Assembly (NCBI GenBank): GCA_963845265.1
Contig: CAWJRN010000003.1
Span: 434,001 to 498,000 of the forward strand
Length of the DNA stretch: 64,000 bases
Source of the DNA: DYRB01 sp963845265
GTDB lineage: Bacteria > Pseudomonadota > Gammaproteobacteria > Chromatiales > Chromatiaceae
Direction: 5' to 3'
The notes beneath the pieces were generated by a model. The model did no database searches. It had not been told where the DNA came from and worked only from the letters and a program-made list of their open reading frames with translations. Below, in pieces: positions 45,775 to 53,536 of this stretch. The position numbers and the translations under genes are program-made. Each line of letters starts with the position of its first letter. Position 1 is the stretch's first letter.

Positions 45775-45940
45775 GGGCAGGAAGTCAAGCCATGCGCTAG
45801 CCGCAACCATCGGGAAACCTGGGAGACGGGACGTTCAATGCGGGATGGTCATGCCGCAAAGGACCGACGTGCGTCCCCGGGTCTCCTGATTACACTGCTC
45901 CGAGATTGGGCAGGTGTTTCCCAAAGCCGCCACTTGTAGC

Positions 45941-45965
45941 CTGGATGTAGCGCAACGGAATCCAG
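45941..45965. repeat. Short hairpin repeat
   Basis: CTGGAT and ATCCAG flank GTAGCGCAACGGA in the 250-bp gap before the antiporter. The loop resembles those of the hairpins at 21631, 25747 and 27995. The rest of the gap shows nothing recognisable. Confidence 0.55.
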
Positions 45966-46027
45966 AACACCGCGATTCAAGAACCCGCACAATGCAGACT
46001 CCGTAAGCCAAGCCGGTGCCTCGCCCC

Positions 46028-47383
46028 ATGCCGTTGTTCGACATCCTCGCCATCCTGATCACCCTGTCGGCCCTGTTCAGTTGGGTCAACCATCGTTTCC
46101 TCAAGCTCCCGACCACCATCGGGCTGATGCTGATATCGCTGCTGATGTCGCTGTTCTTGTTGGCGCCGATACCCTTCACGGATGGCCTGGAGCACGACGT
46201 GATGTTGGTGTTGGCCGGGATCGATTTCGACCAGACACTGCTACACGGGATGCTCAGCTTCCTGCTGTTCGCCGGTGCCCTGCATGTGAACCTCCACGAC
46301 CTGGCGAGGCAGGGCTGGGTGATCGGCATCCTGGCCAGCTTCGGGGTGGTGGGGTCGACCTTTCTGGTCGGCGGCGGTGCCCATTTGCTGTTCGGGTGGT
46401 TGGGGTTGGAGGTGCCGCTAATCTACTGCCTGCTGTTCGGGGCCCTGATCTCGCCGACGGACCCCATCGCAGTCATGGGCATCCTCAAGAGCGTCGGGGC
46501 GACGAAGTCCTTGGAGACCAAGATCGTCGGGGAGTCCCTGTTCAACGACGGGGTGGCGGTCGTGGTCTTCCTGGTCTTGCTGCGGATTGCCGCGGGCAGT
46601 GAAGAGGTTACCGCCGCCGGCGTCGCAGAGCTTCTGGCGTATGAGGGCCTGGGCGGGCTGGCCTTCGGACTGGCTGCGGGCTGGATCGCGCTCAAGATGC
46701 TCAGCCATGTCGATAACTACCAGGTGGAGGTGCTCATCACGCTGGCCCTGGCGGGCGGCGGCTACGCCCTGGCGGAACACTTGCACCTCTCCGCACCCAT
46801 CGCGGTGGTGGTTGCGGGGCTGCTCATTGGCAATACCGGGCGCGAACAGGCCATGTCCGACCGGACCATCGAACACCTGGATACCTTCTGGGAGTTGATC
46901 GACGAGATTCTCAACGCAGTGCTGTTCGTCATCATCGGTTTAGAGGTGATGATGATCTCGCTCGCCGGTCACTATCTGGTCGCCGGGCTCTTGGCTATCC
47001 CCCTGGTGCTGACCGCGCGGTTGGTCAGCGTCGGGATACCCATCGGCCTCATGCGCCGGTTCCGCAGCTTCTCGCCTGGGGTGGTGACCATCCTCACCTG
47101 GGGTGGGCTGCGTGGGGGCGTTTCGGTCGCCATGGCGCTATCGTTGCCTGAGGGTGAGCCGCGGGGAGTCCTGGTGACGGTGACCTATGTCGTCGTGGTG
47201 TTCTCGATCCTGGTGCAGGGGCTGACCCTGGGGCGCGTGATCCGAGCCAAGGCGGCACGCGCCGAGAAAGAGTTGTCTCGCACCCAACTCGTCGAGGATG
47301 GAGAAGACGGCAAGGGGTCAGCTCAGCTCTCGGGAAGCTTGGAACTCGGAAAGAGCAAATCGGCCGCAAATCACGCAAATTAA
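46028..47383 (+). CDS. Na+/H+ antiporter, CPA1/NhaP type
   Basis: About 451 residues with 12-13 membrane spans. The family signature is FGALISPTDPIAVMGILKSV followed by ESLFNDGVAVVVFLVLL, where the ND pair is the ion-binding centre of electroneutral CPA1 antiporters. ILTWGGLRGGVSVAMALSL near the end is the second conserved site. It would exchange Na+ (or K+) for H+ and help pH and salt balance. ATG 46028 is used; a GTG four codons upstream is also possible and neither has a clear ribosome-binding site. The last nine residues are encoded by an intergenic repeat starting at about 47352, so the original C-terminus was probably altered. Confidence 0.88.
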   Translation: MPLFDILAILITLSALFSWVNHRFLKLPTTIGLMLISLLMSLFLLAPIPFTDGLEHDVMLVLAGIDFDQTLLHGMLSFLLFAGALHVNLHDLARQGWVIGILASFGVVGSTFLVGGGAHLLFGWLGLEVPLIYCLLFGALISPTDPIAVMGILKSVGATKSLETKIVGESLFNDGVAVVVFLVLLRIAAGSEEVTAAGVAELLAYEGLGGLAFGLAAGWIALKMLSHVDNYQVEVLITLALAGGGYALAEHLHLSAPIAVVVAGLLIGNTGREQAMSDRTIEHLDTFWELIDEILNAVLFVIIGLEVMMISLAGHYLVAGLLAIPLVLTARLVSVGIPIGLMRRFRSFSPGVVTILTWGGLRGGVSVAMALSLPEGEPRGVLVTVTYVVVVFSILVQGLTLGRVIRAKAARAEKELSRTQLVEDGEDGKGSAQLSGSLELGKSKSAANHAN

Positions 47384-47480
47384 CGCAGATGGTTCAGTGG
47401 CTTAGACGAAGTCTGGCGACTACCCGCAGGGTGAGTCCGCCGCCGATATCAAGCCCTTGTTAATTTGCGTTCATTTGCGG
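47352..47480. repeat. Two facing copies of an AATTTGCG repeat
   Basis: GGCCGCAAATCACGCAAATT (from about 47362) and AATTTGCGTTCATTTGCGG (from about 47462) face each other. Both match the repeat at about 28032-28070. The left copy overlaps the end of the antiporter gene. Confidence 0.65.
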
Positions 47481-47515
47481 CTGGACTGCTCTTCTTTAGG
47501 TGGAAAGGCCTGCTC

Positions 47516-48190
47516 CTAAGCCAATTTCCCGCGACCTTGTGTGATCGCCATGAGCAGTGCGGCGAGGGCGGCACTCGGCAACAGCGGCCACAGGGGGTCG
47601 TCCATGGCCAACAGGGTCAGGCCCGAGAACAGGGCCCAAGCGAGCGGGATTGGCAGAAGGATTGGACCGAGGGGGTGCCGGACCAGGGTGAGGACTCCCA
47701 GGGTTGCCAGGGTCGTGGGGTCCGGCGCGCTGCCGAATAGCTCGAGTCCGGACCAGGAACGCTCGAACCAAAGGCCGACCAAGGGTGAGATCATCACCGC
47801 GTAGGCCAATAGCGCGTATCCGATGCTCGCCCTGAGCCCGGCCACGCTGGGTCTGGTGGTCGCCGGGAGGCGGCTCGCAGCCCAAAGCAGCAGTAGCCCC
47901 TGGAGTCCGAAGGCGACCCCGGCATAGGGTGCGGCCCAGAGTAGGGGCGTGTAGCTCTGCCAGAGGAAGGCCCAGCCGATCCATGCCCAGCACCCACCAA
48001 GTAGCGCGAGGGCGATGCGCAGACGCGCCGGGGTCCGACTGTAGGCTAGCCAGAGCAGCGCGAGCCCCATCAGGAGGCCGATTGCCACCGCCGGCCAGAA
48101 ACGGGCGTCGTGCAGCTCGAACAGCCGCAGGTAGGTCGTCCGGGAGAACGGCAGGAAATCCGTCAGGGAGTAGGTCAGCCAGTCCGCCAC
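47516..48190 (-). CDS. DUF6064-family membrane protein
   Basis: A 224-residue protein with about six to seven spans beginning MADWLTYSLTDFLPFSRTTY. FSRTTYLRLFELHDARFWPA followed by GGCWAWIGWAFLWQSYTPLL matches the DUF6064 pattern as I know it. Function is unknown. It is the last of three minus-strand genes (tautomerase, aldo/keto reductase, this one) with short gaps, so an operon is likely. Confidence 0.7.
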   Translation of the reverse strand: MADWLTYSLTDFLPFSRTTYLRLFELHDARFWPAVAIGLLMGLALLWLAYSRTPARLRIALALLGGCWAWIGWAFLWQSYTPLLWAAPYAGVAFGLQGLLLLWAASRLPATTRPSVAGLRASIGYALLAYAVMISPLVGLWFERSWSGLELFGSAPDPTTLATLGVLTLVRHPLGPILLPIPLAWALFSGLTLLAMDDPLWPLLPSAALAALLMAITQGRGKLA

Positions 48191-48205
48191 TGGGTTATCG
48201 ACGGA

Positions 48206-49120
48206 TTACAGGACCGCAAAATCGGCGGCCATGCGGCGGCGCAGGGCCGCATCCGGCAGGGGCCCCAGACCCGCGCCCATGTTCTCGTGCATGTGGGCCA
48301 CCTGGCTGGTGGCCGGTATGGCGCAGGTCACCGCTGGGTGGGAGACGATGAACTTGAGCAGCACCTGCGGCCAGCCGGTGCAACCGATCTCCGCCGCCCA
48401 GCCGGGCAGCGGGTGCCCCTTGGTGCGCGCGACCAGTTCGCCCCCTCCCAGAGGGCGGTTGGCGATGACGGCGATCCCGCGCTCGGCGGCCAGGGGCAGC
48501 AAGCGGTCCTCGGCCTCCCGGTCGGCGATGCTGTAGGTGAGCTGGACGAAATCGATGGGCTCTGACTCCATGAGTTGCTCCAACTCCGCGTGGCGGCGCC
48601 CGTGGGAGGTGGTCATGCCCAGGTAGCGCAGGCGCCCGTCCGCCTTCATGGCCTTGAGGGTCTCCAAGTGGGCGGGCCAGGCGAGCAGGTTGTGGATCTG
48701 GAGCAGGTCGAAACGCCCGACGCCCCAGAGCCGCTGGGACTCGGCGATCTCCGCCGGGCCGTCGTCGCCGGAGTCGGTCCAGACCTTGGTAGCCGAGAAC
48801 AGGCCCGCCGGGCGGTCGAGCAGGGCCAGGGTCTTGCCGACCACGGCCTCCGCCGAGCCGTACATGGGGGATGAGTCGATCATGCCGCCACCGGCGGCGA
48901 AGAAGGCGCGGAGGATCTCGGCGCGGACCCCCAGGGCCTGAGGGTCATCACCGACATTGAAGGTGATCCAGGTGCCCATGCCGATGGCGGGCAATCGCTC
49001 GCCGCTGGAGGGGATCGGCTTGGCCAGACGCGCCGATGCCGCGTCCGCGACGACGAATGTGCCCGGCAGCAGTCCGGTGCAGGCCCCGGCGAGGGCGGTT
49101 AGGAAGGTCCGGCGTTTCAT
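48206..49120 (-). CDS. Exported aldo/keto reductase
   Basis: A 304-residue protein with a twin-arginine-like leader (MKRRTFLTALAGACTGLLPG), then a TIM-barrel aldo/keto reductase. The catalytic tetrad is visible: Asp in GMIDSSPMYGS with its Tyr, Lys in FSATKV, and His in LLQIHNLLAWP. The C-terminal cofactor region is CAIPATSQVAHMHENM. Tat export of a folded, NADPH-type reductase is unusual, but a group of such periplasmic family members exists. The substrate is unknown. It lies 12 bp after the tautomerase gene. Confidence 0.85.
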   Translation of the reverse strand: MKRRTFLTALAGACTGLLPGTFVVADAASARLAKPIPSSGERLPAIGMGTWITFNVGDDPQALGVRAEILRAFFAAGGGMIDSSPMYGSAEAVVGKTLALLDRPAGLFSATKVWTDSGDDGPAEIAESQRLWGVGRFDLLQIHNLLAWPAHLETLKAMKADGRLRYLGMTTSHGRRHAELEQLMESEPIDFVQLTYSIADREAEDRLLPLAAERGIAVIANRPLGGGELVARTKGHPLPGWAAEIGCTGWPQVLLKFIVSHPAVTCAIPATSQVAHMHENMGAGLGPLPDAALRRRMAADFAVL

Positions 49121-49132
49121 AGTGAGGAACCT

Positions 49133-49477
49133 TTAGAAGGTCCTGCCGTTCCACCCGAACAGGTGGGCGGGCGGGGCACTGAATTCGATGTAGACCCGCT
49201 CGGCCGGGATGTTCAGGGTCTCTGCGAGCAGGTTGCAGAGGGTGCGGGAGTAGTCGGCCGCCTTGGCCTCGGGCAGGCCCAGGCTCTTGAGTTCCAAGTA
49301 GGCCGCCGGCGCCGGGTCGCCGCCGAAGAGTAGATCGCGACCATCTTCCAGGATCACCAGGACATAGGACTCCGGTTTGCCCAGCATCTCGGCGGCGACG
49401 CCTGAGGCGCGGGCGAGCAGGGCGGGGCGGTCCTGTGGCAGGATTTGGGCGCTGGTCAGGATGCGCAGGGTGGGCAT
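49133..49477 (-). CDS. MIF/phenylpyruvate tautomerase-like protein
   Basis: A 114-residue protein starting MPTLRILTSAQ; after Met removal Pro1 would be the catalytic base of the tautomerase superfamily. The MIF pattern continues with MLGKPESYVLVILEDGRDLL, the segment YLELKSLG, and the ending NIPAERVYIEF to LFGWNGRTF. It would tautomerise keto/enol substrates such as phenylpyruvate. The start at 49477 is chosen because Pro must be residue 2; a longer frame to 49633 has no such signal. It is the first gene of the small minus-strand operon. Confidence 0.88.
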   Translation of the reverse strand: MPTLRILTSAQILPQDRPALLARASGVAAEMLGKPESYVLVILEDGRDLLFGGDPAPAAYLELKSLGLPEAKAADYSRTLCNLLAETLNIPAERVYIEFSAPPAHLFGWNGRTF

Positions 49478-49653
49478 GGCGGAAGACCTTGGTGGTTGGT
49501 AGTGCGATGATCCTAGGACGGAAGCGCGGGGCTGCCAAGCTTTCGGATTGGTCGGCGACCATCGCCGACCTCGTCCTGCGCGGAGAAAGGGCGGTTCCGG
49601 TGCGCCGCTCAGGCAGGGCGCCGTCTGCAACATGACTAGTCAATGGTGACAGG

Positions 49654-50688
49654 ATGGATGAAGCAATCAATTTGACCCTGGTAGCCGGGGGCCTGGCCAT
49701 CGGGCTCGCCTTCGGGGTCCTGGTGCAGCGCTCCCGCCTGTGCATGATGGCGGCGGTGAGCAATCGGCTGCTGATGGGCGACCGGCGCCAGATCGATGCC
49801 TATTTGATTGCGGTAGCCGTCGCCATCCTCGGCACCCAGGTGCTGGAGGCCGGTGGCTGGGTAGCCATCGCCGAATCGTCCTACCGCGGTGCGAGGATCG
49901 ACTGGTTGGGGGCAAGCCTGGGTGGGGCGTTGTTCGGCTTTGGCACCACCCTGGCTGGCGGCTGCGCTGCCCGCATCCTGGTTGGTGCGGCTGAAGGCAG
50001 CGGCGGAGCCCTGCTGGCCCTGCTGACCTTCGCTCTGCTGACCACGGCGACTCAGTTCGGGGCTCTCGAACCGCTGCGGGTCTGGCTGCTGGCAACGACG
50101 TCCGTCGAGTCGCCGGTCGGATCGGCGTCCCTGGCGGCCCTCATCGGCATGCCTGCCTGGACACTGGCCGCTCTGGTGGCAGGGGTCTGCCTGTGGTTTG
50201 TCCTTGGCTCGCAGCGCTCGCAGCCTAGTTGGGGCCTGCTGGGGGCGGGCGCGGGCGTCGGTGCCCTGGTGGTGGCAGGCTGGTGGATAACGGGCTACCT
50301 GGCCCAGGACGGATTCTCGGTCCTGCGGCCGGCATCGCTCACCTTCTCGGGCCCGGTGGCGCGTGCCAGCGAGTACCTGCTGGCGGGTCGCGGTTCGGGA
50401 AGCGGGTTTGATGTCTCTATGGCGGCGGGAGTGATGGGTGGGGCCTGGCTGAGTAGCCTGCTGTCCCGGCAATGGCGTTGGGTGCCACCGGACCCTGGGC
50501 ATGTGTTGCACGCCCTGTTTGGCGGTGCCCTCATGGGCGTGGGTGCCATCTTCGGCGGCGGATGCAATATTGGGCAGGGTCTGAGCGGGGTCTCGACCCT
50601 GTCCGCGACGTCGGTGCTGGCGGTGCTGGGGATCGTTTTGGGAATGGGGCTGGGCATTGCCTGGTTGGAGCGCACCGAGGGGAGCTGA
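49654..50688 (+). CDS. YeeE/YedE-family sulfur-compound permease
   Basis: A 344-residue membrane protein with two homologous halves. The conserved cysteines that define the thiosulfate-transport path are present: VQRSRLCMMAAVSN near residue 25, TLAGGCAARILVGA near residue 105, and FGGGCNIGQGLSGVS near residue 308. In TsuA/YeeE of other bacteria this fold takes up thiosulfate. It is divergent from the tautomerase operon. With TsdBA and the rhodanese it supports sulfur-compound metabolism, although no tusA-like partner gene is adjacent. Confidence 0.85.
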   Translation: MDEAINLTLVAGGLAIGLAFGVLVQRSRLCMMAAVSNRLLMGDRRQIDAYLIAVAVAILGTQVLEAGGWVAIAESSYRGARIDWLGASLGGALFGFGTTLAGGCAARILVGAAEGSGGALLALLTFALLTTATQFGALEPLRVWLLATTSVESPVGSASLAALIGMPAWTLAALVAGVCLWFVLGSQRSQPSWGLLGAGAGVGALVVAGWWITGYLAQDGFSVLRPASLTFSGPVARASEYLLAGRGSGSGFDVSMAAGVMGGAWLSSLLSRQWRWVPPDPGHVLHALFGGALMGVGAIFGGGCNIGQGLSGVSTLSATSVLAVLGIVLGMGLGIAWLERTEGS

Positions 50689-50805
50689 TTGTCCCCTGGT
50701 GGCTTCGATGCAGAACCGGACCCAGACCGAGAGCCGGCGGCCAGATTCGATGTGCTGGTCGAGTGGGACCGGCTCTGTCGGCGCCGCTGGTCCGTGCAGC
50801 GGCAG

Positions 50806-51294
50806 CTACGGCTGGACGACTGGGGCTGGGGCCGGGACGGAGGCCGGGGACGTCGTGGTGGGAGTCATACCCTGTCCCAGACCAGGACCCATACCGCGCC
50901 CCATACGCCCGCTGCGGCCAGGTCCCATGCGCTCGAACTGGGCGAGCTGTTCCGGGGTCAGGATGGCAGCCACCTCGTTACGCATCTGCTGGCGCTGGGC
51001 CCTGCGCATCTCATCGCGTTGACGCAGGATAGGTTCCAGCTTGGCCTTCTGTTCCTCGGTCAGGTTCAACCTCGCGGCCATGCGGTCGAGATGGCTGGCG
51101 ACCGCATCGCCACTACTGTTCCACCTGCCCGGACCCATGCCGCCGCCGCGCGGGCAGGGTGCGCACTGGGCACCGGCACCGTAGCCAGGGCCATAACCGG
51201 GAGCGGGCTGTTGCGCTAACGCGCTGCCGGCGCCCGCCAACAGGGCTCCGCCGGAGAGGATTGCGATCAGGGTCAGGGTTGTTGACTTGTTCAT
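50806..51294 (-). CDS. Spy/CpxP-like periplasmic protein with LTxxQ motifs
   Basis: A 162-residue exported protein. The signal peptide (MNKSTTLTLIAILSGGALLA) ends ALA-QQ; a Gly/Pro-rich, Cys-containing stretch follows (GAQCAPCPRGGGMGPGRW). The helical core has two LTxxQ motifs: LNLTEEQKAKLEPIL and AILTPEQLAQFERMGPG, as in Spy and CpxP, which are ATP-independent chaperones or stress-signal modulators in the periplasm. The tail is Gly/Met/Pro-rich. ATG 51294 follows a GAGG site. Confidence 0.8.
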   Translation of the reverse strand: MNKSTTLTLIAILSGGALLAGAGSALAQQPAPGYGPGYGAGAQCAPCPRGGGMGPGRWNSSGDAVASHLDRMAARLNLTEEQKAKLEPILRQRDEMRRAQRQQMRNEVAAILTPEQLAQFERMGPGRSGRMGRGMGPGLGQGMTPTTTSPASVPAPAPVVQP

Positions 51295-52075
51295 GGTGTG
51301 CCTCGCTGTGGTCGAAGTGGCGGAAGGAAGTCCGCTCGTTGCGAGGATCAAGATAGCGGGCGATGGTGCAAGACCTGTGCAGAGATCGCGCAAGAAATGA
51401 GGAAAGTATCGTTAGCGCGCACTTGATCTCACTGGATCTTCTCAGAATGAATTGTGCCGCTTCGACGGGACTGCGCCGCCGCTGCTAAGCCTCCCCAGGG
51501 GGCTTCACAAACTTTGCTCGTCTCTATCTGCTCAGGCGTCCGCAGTCGGCCAAGAGCGGCCGGACCGTTCCGATTCGGGTGTGACTGCAACGGGACGCTA
51601 AGCCGCCGGTCAACCGTGGCCAAAGAACTTGACCCCGGCCCTTGGCCGACGGCACACCACCGGCCCGTGACCGCATTTGCGGACTCGTTTATAGCCCGTG
51701 GCTTCCACCTAATGTATTGTCTATGAACGCTATTGTTCGTACCGGTAACCCAGGGAGGCCCTGGATTAGGCGGCGAGCTCAACACCAAAGGCGATACACC
51801 GGAGCCAAACCGGCCGCATATCCCAGCTCGACGCGACCACGACGCCCCGTTCTACCCTATTGATCCGACGTGAGATTAGGCATACCGTTACCGCGGCTTC
51901 CCTCCGGTTTAGGGGGCCAAAATGCGGTGTTGGCGGTTTAGGTGGCCAGTTGGCCGTCTAAACCACTAATGAAGCGCGCCAAAGGCACGCTCAATCCCCT
52001 GACAGGTAAAGAGTTCCGCGATCAAGACGTGTCCGCAAATCGGCTTATGAGGACCGTTCGTCCATCCAATCCTGG
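51295..52075. other. Gene-free stretch left of the integron-type cassette
   Basis: About 780 bp without a recognisable gene. Several short frames have no family match or ribosome-binding site. Direct repeats at 51906-51948 recall insertion-sequence ends. One 36-codon frame at about 51969 (MKRAKGTLNPLTGKEFRDQD) cannot be judged. No attI, attC or integrase gene was found by eye. Confidence 0.4.
51906..51948. repeat. Direct repeat resembling an IS21-type end
   Basis: GGTTTAGGGGGCCA (51906-51919) and GGTTTAGGTGGCCA (51935-51948) are near-identical, with starts 29 bp apart. Repeated GGTTTAGGTGGCCA-like blocks occur at ends of some IS21-family elements; no IS gene is next to it. Confidence 0.4.
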
Positions 52076-53203
52076 TTAGAAGTCAATAATGAGCCAAACA
52101 GAAACCACCAAAGGGTTTGTATATATTCTTGAAGTTAGTGATTTTATTTTGCCTGTGTGCAAAATAGGAATGACCAAAAGAAATCCGCAAGAAAGATGTA
52201 ATGAGATTAATAATAGTTCAACAGGTGATTTTATTTGGTCAGTAGCCCATTATGTCTATGTTGGTGATTGTCAAAAATTAGAATTATTAATTCACTCTAA
52301 GTTAAAGCCTCTAAGACAAAAAGGCAGAGAGTTTTTTAACTTAAATGCAGAAGATGCCAATAAAGCATTATTGTCTATTCTTAAATCTCAGTCAGAAATT
52401 CAAGAAATGGAACACGCCGCAACAGAAATGACAACACAAAAGAGCAAACCAAAACGCAAAAAATCTTTAGCAAATATGAGTCAAAAAGATATTGAAGTGT
52501 TGCATTCTTTTGCTTCTATATTAAATATAAAAGTTAGAGATTTCGGACAATCAGGCAAAGAAGCCTTTGGTGTTAGTGATGGTAAAGTTGTTCAATGGAA
52601 TTTAGGAATTTTGCGAGATACAGGCATTATAAAATTGGGTGTTAATTTAGAAGGCAGTCAAAAAACTGGAAAATGGTTAATAGCAAATTTTATTTTGAAT
52701 GAGTTTAAAGATTCTAGTATTGAAGCGCTAAAAAACAAAATTGATGATAGCACTCTAAATGATATTGTTGTTAGGTTTAGTCGTGATGCTTGGAGAGGTG
52801 GTAAAACTCCCCCAATTGGAGGAACTAGAGTAACAATTATTGAGAAATATTTAGGCGGTAAAGAATTTCCATTGTCTGAAATAGACACAACATTATGGAA
52901 TGCAATATTGCAAGAAGCACTGAGTTGCCTTAACAGAGATAAAAGATATAAGGGAAGGGCGATACAAGAGGTTACTGAGATACTTAAGGATGGCAATAAA
53001 AAACCAGGGCTCTTGTTGGGGGTGTCTCCACATTTAACGATACAAACCAAAATTGGGAATTATGGTGACATAAATGGTAATTTGCAAAAAGGGTTTGATG
53101 AATTAAAACCTGTTTATGACTGGGTTAATGAAAGATGTGGTATATAGAAACTTCTAACAAACAAATTAAGCCGACGCTCAAAAGCGCGCGGCTTATTTAA
53201 ACG
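52076..53203 (+). mobile_element. Lone integron gene cassette
   Basis: The cassette begins after the G of GTTAGAAG (52075-52082) and ends at the G of ACGTTATCC (53203). It holds one gene, starting 13 nt from the left boundary, with an attC-like site right after it. The first bases, TTAGAAG plus the preceding G, are the exact complement of CTTCTAAC that opens the attC, as expected for a genuine cassette (R'' pairs with the cassette's own R'). Composition is strongly AT-rich against a GC-rich surround. No integrase is in the window. The flanks joined without the cassette read CCTG/TTATCC, consistent with insertion at a secondary G-TT site. Confidence 0.75.
52089..53147 (+). CDS. T5orf172/GIY-YIG-like protein encoded by the cassette
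   Basis: A 352-residue protein, very AT-rich in codon use, unlike any neighbour. Residues 8-95 match the T5orf172 domain, a GIY-YIG-related fold: KGFVYILEVSDFILPVCKIG, then MTKRNPQERCNEINNSSTGD and LIHSKLKPLRQKGREFF. A Lys-rich linker follows (KSKPKRKKSLANMSQKD). The C-terminal 220 residues (from about IEVLHSFASILNIKVRDFG) I do not recognise. T5orf172 domains occur in phage and defence-related proteins and may bind or cut DNA. Only one short gap separates the gene from the cassette boundary and there is no obvious promoter of its own. A role in phage defence is speculation. Confidence 0.75.
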   Translation: MSQTETTKGFVYILEVSDFILPVCKIGMTKRNPQERCNEINNSSTGDFIWSVAHYVYVGDCQKLELLIHSKLKPLRQKGREFFNLNAEDANKALLSILKSQSEIQEMEHAATEMTTQKSKPKRKKSLANMSQKDIEVLHSFASILNIKVRDFGQSGKEAFGVSDGKVVQWNLGILRDTGIIKLGVNLEGSQKTGKWLIANFILNEFKDSSIEALKNKIDDSTLNDIVVRFSRDAWRGGKTPPIGGTRVTIIEKYLGGKEFPLSEIDTTLWNAILQEALSCLNRDKRYKGRAIQEVTEILKDGNKKPGLLLGVSPHLTIQTKIGNYGDINGNLQKGFDELKPVYDWVNERCGI

Positions 53204-53209
53204 TTATCC
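53151..53209 (+). other. attC recombination site (59-base element)
   Basis: A 59-bp site: CTTCTAAC (R''), then AGCCGACGCT (L''), a short CAAA loop, AGCGCGCGGCT (L') and ACGTTATCC with the core GTT (R'). L'' and L' pair with an unpaired base offset, as in integron attC sites; the middle closely resembles the attC of aadA cassettes. Cleavage is expected between the G at 53203 and TT. Confidence 0.8.
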
Positions 53210-53536
53210 CTGTCGGGACCGCGTAGGATTTGATAGCGGCCAGTTTGAGACCGACCGCGACTGACGGCTCAGGGCCGTGTGCCGCCAGTGGGCCGCGCAC
53301 CCGGCCGTCGCCGGCGTCCGGTAGTGCTGACAGACGGCAGTAGGGCAGTTCCCGACGCTGGTGCTTCGCTGGTCGGAGTCCTCATGACCCTGTTCCTCAA
53401 CACGGCAGACCAGGGCAGACCACATTGACAATCTTGGCTCGGTTTGTCAGCCTCGACGGGTCCCCCGACCCGTCGTCCGGCGCGCTTCCCCCGACCTACG
53501 CGGTGCGGGTCGTTCATGACGATTCATCGGGAATCC
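53204..53536. other. Gene-free leader of yrhK-gad
   Basis: About 330 bp between the cassette and the YrhK-like gene with no recognisable gene. It includes a GC-rich block (GTGCCGCCAGTGGGCCGCGC) with a looser relative near 59430, upstream of the decayed second yrhK copy, so it may belong to the duplicated unit. Confidence 0.35.

Noticed and set aside
51429..51863. Short frames between the Spy-like gene and the cassette
   Set aside because: No homology pattern, start signal or consistent codon use.
53151..53209. Simple terminator for the cassette gene
   Set aside because: The bulged inner stem, conserved core bases and exact match of the outer arm to the left boundary fit attC much better than a terminator.
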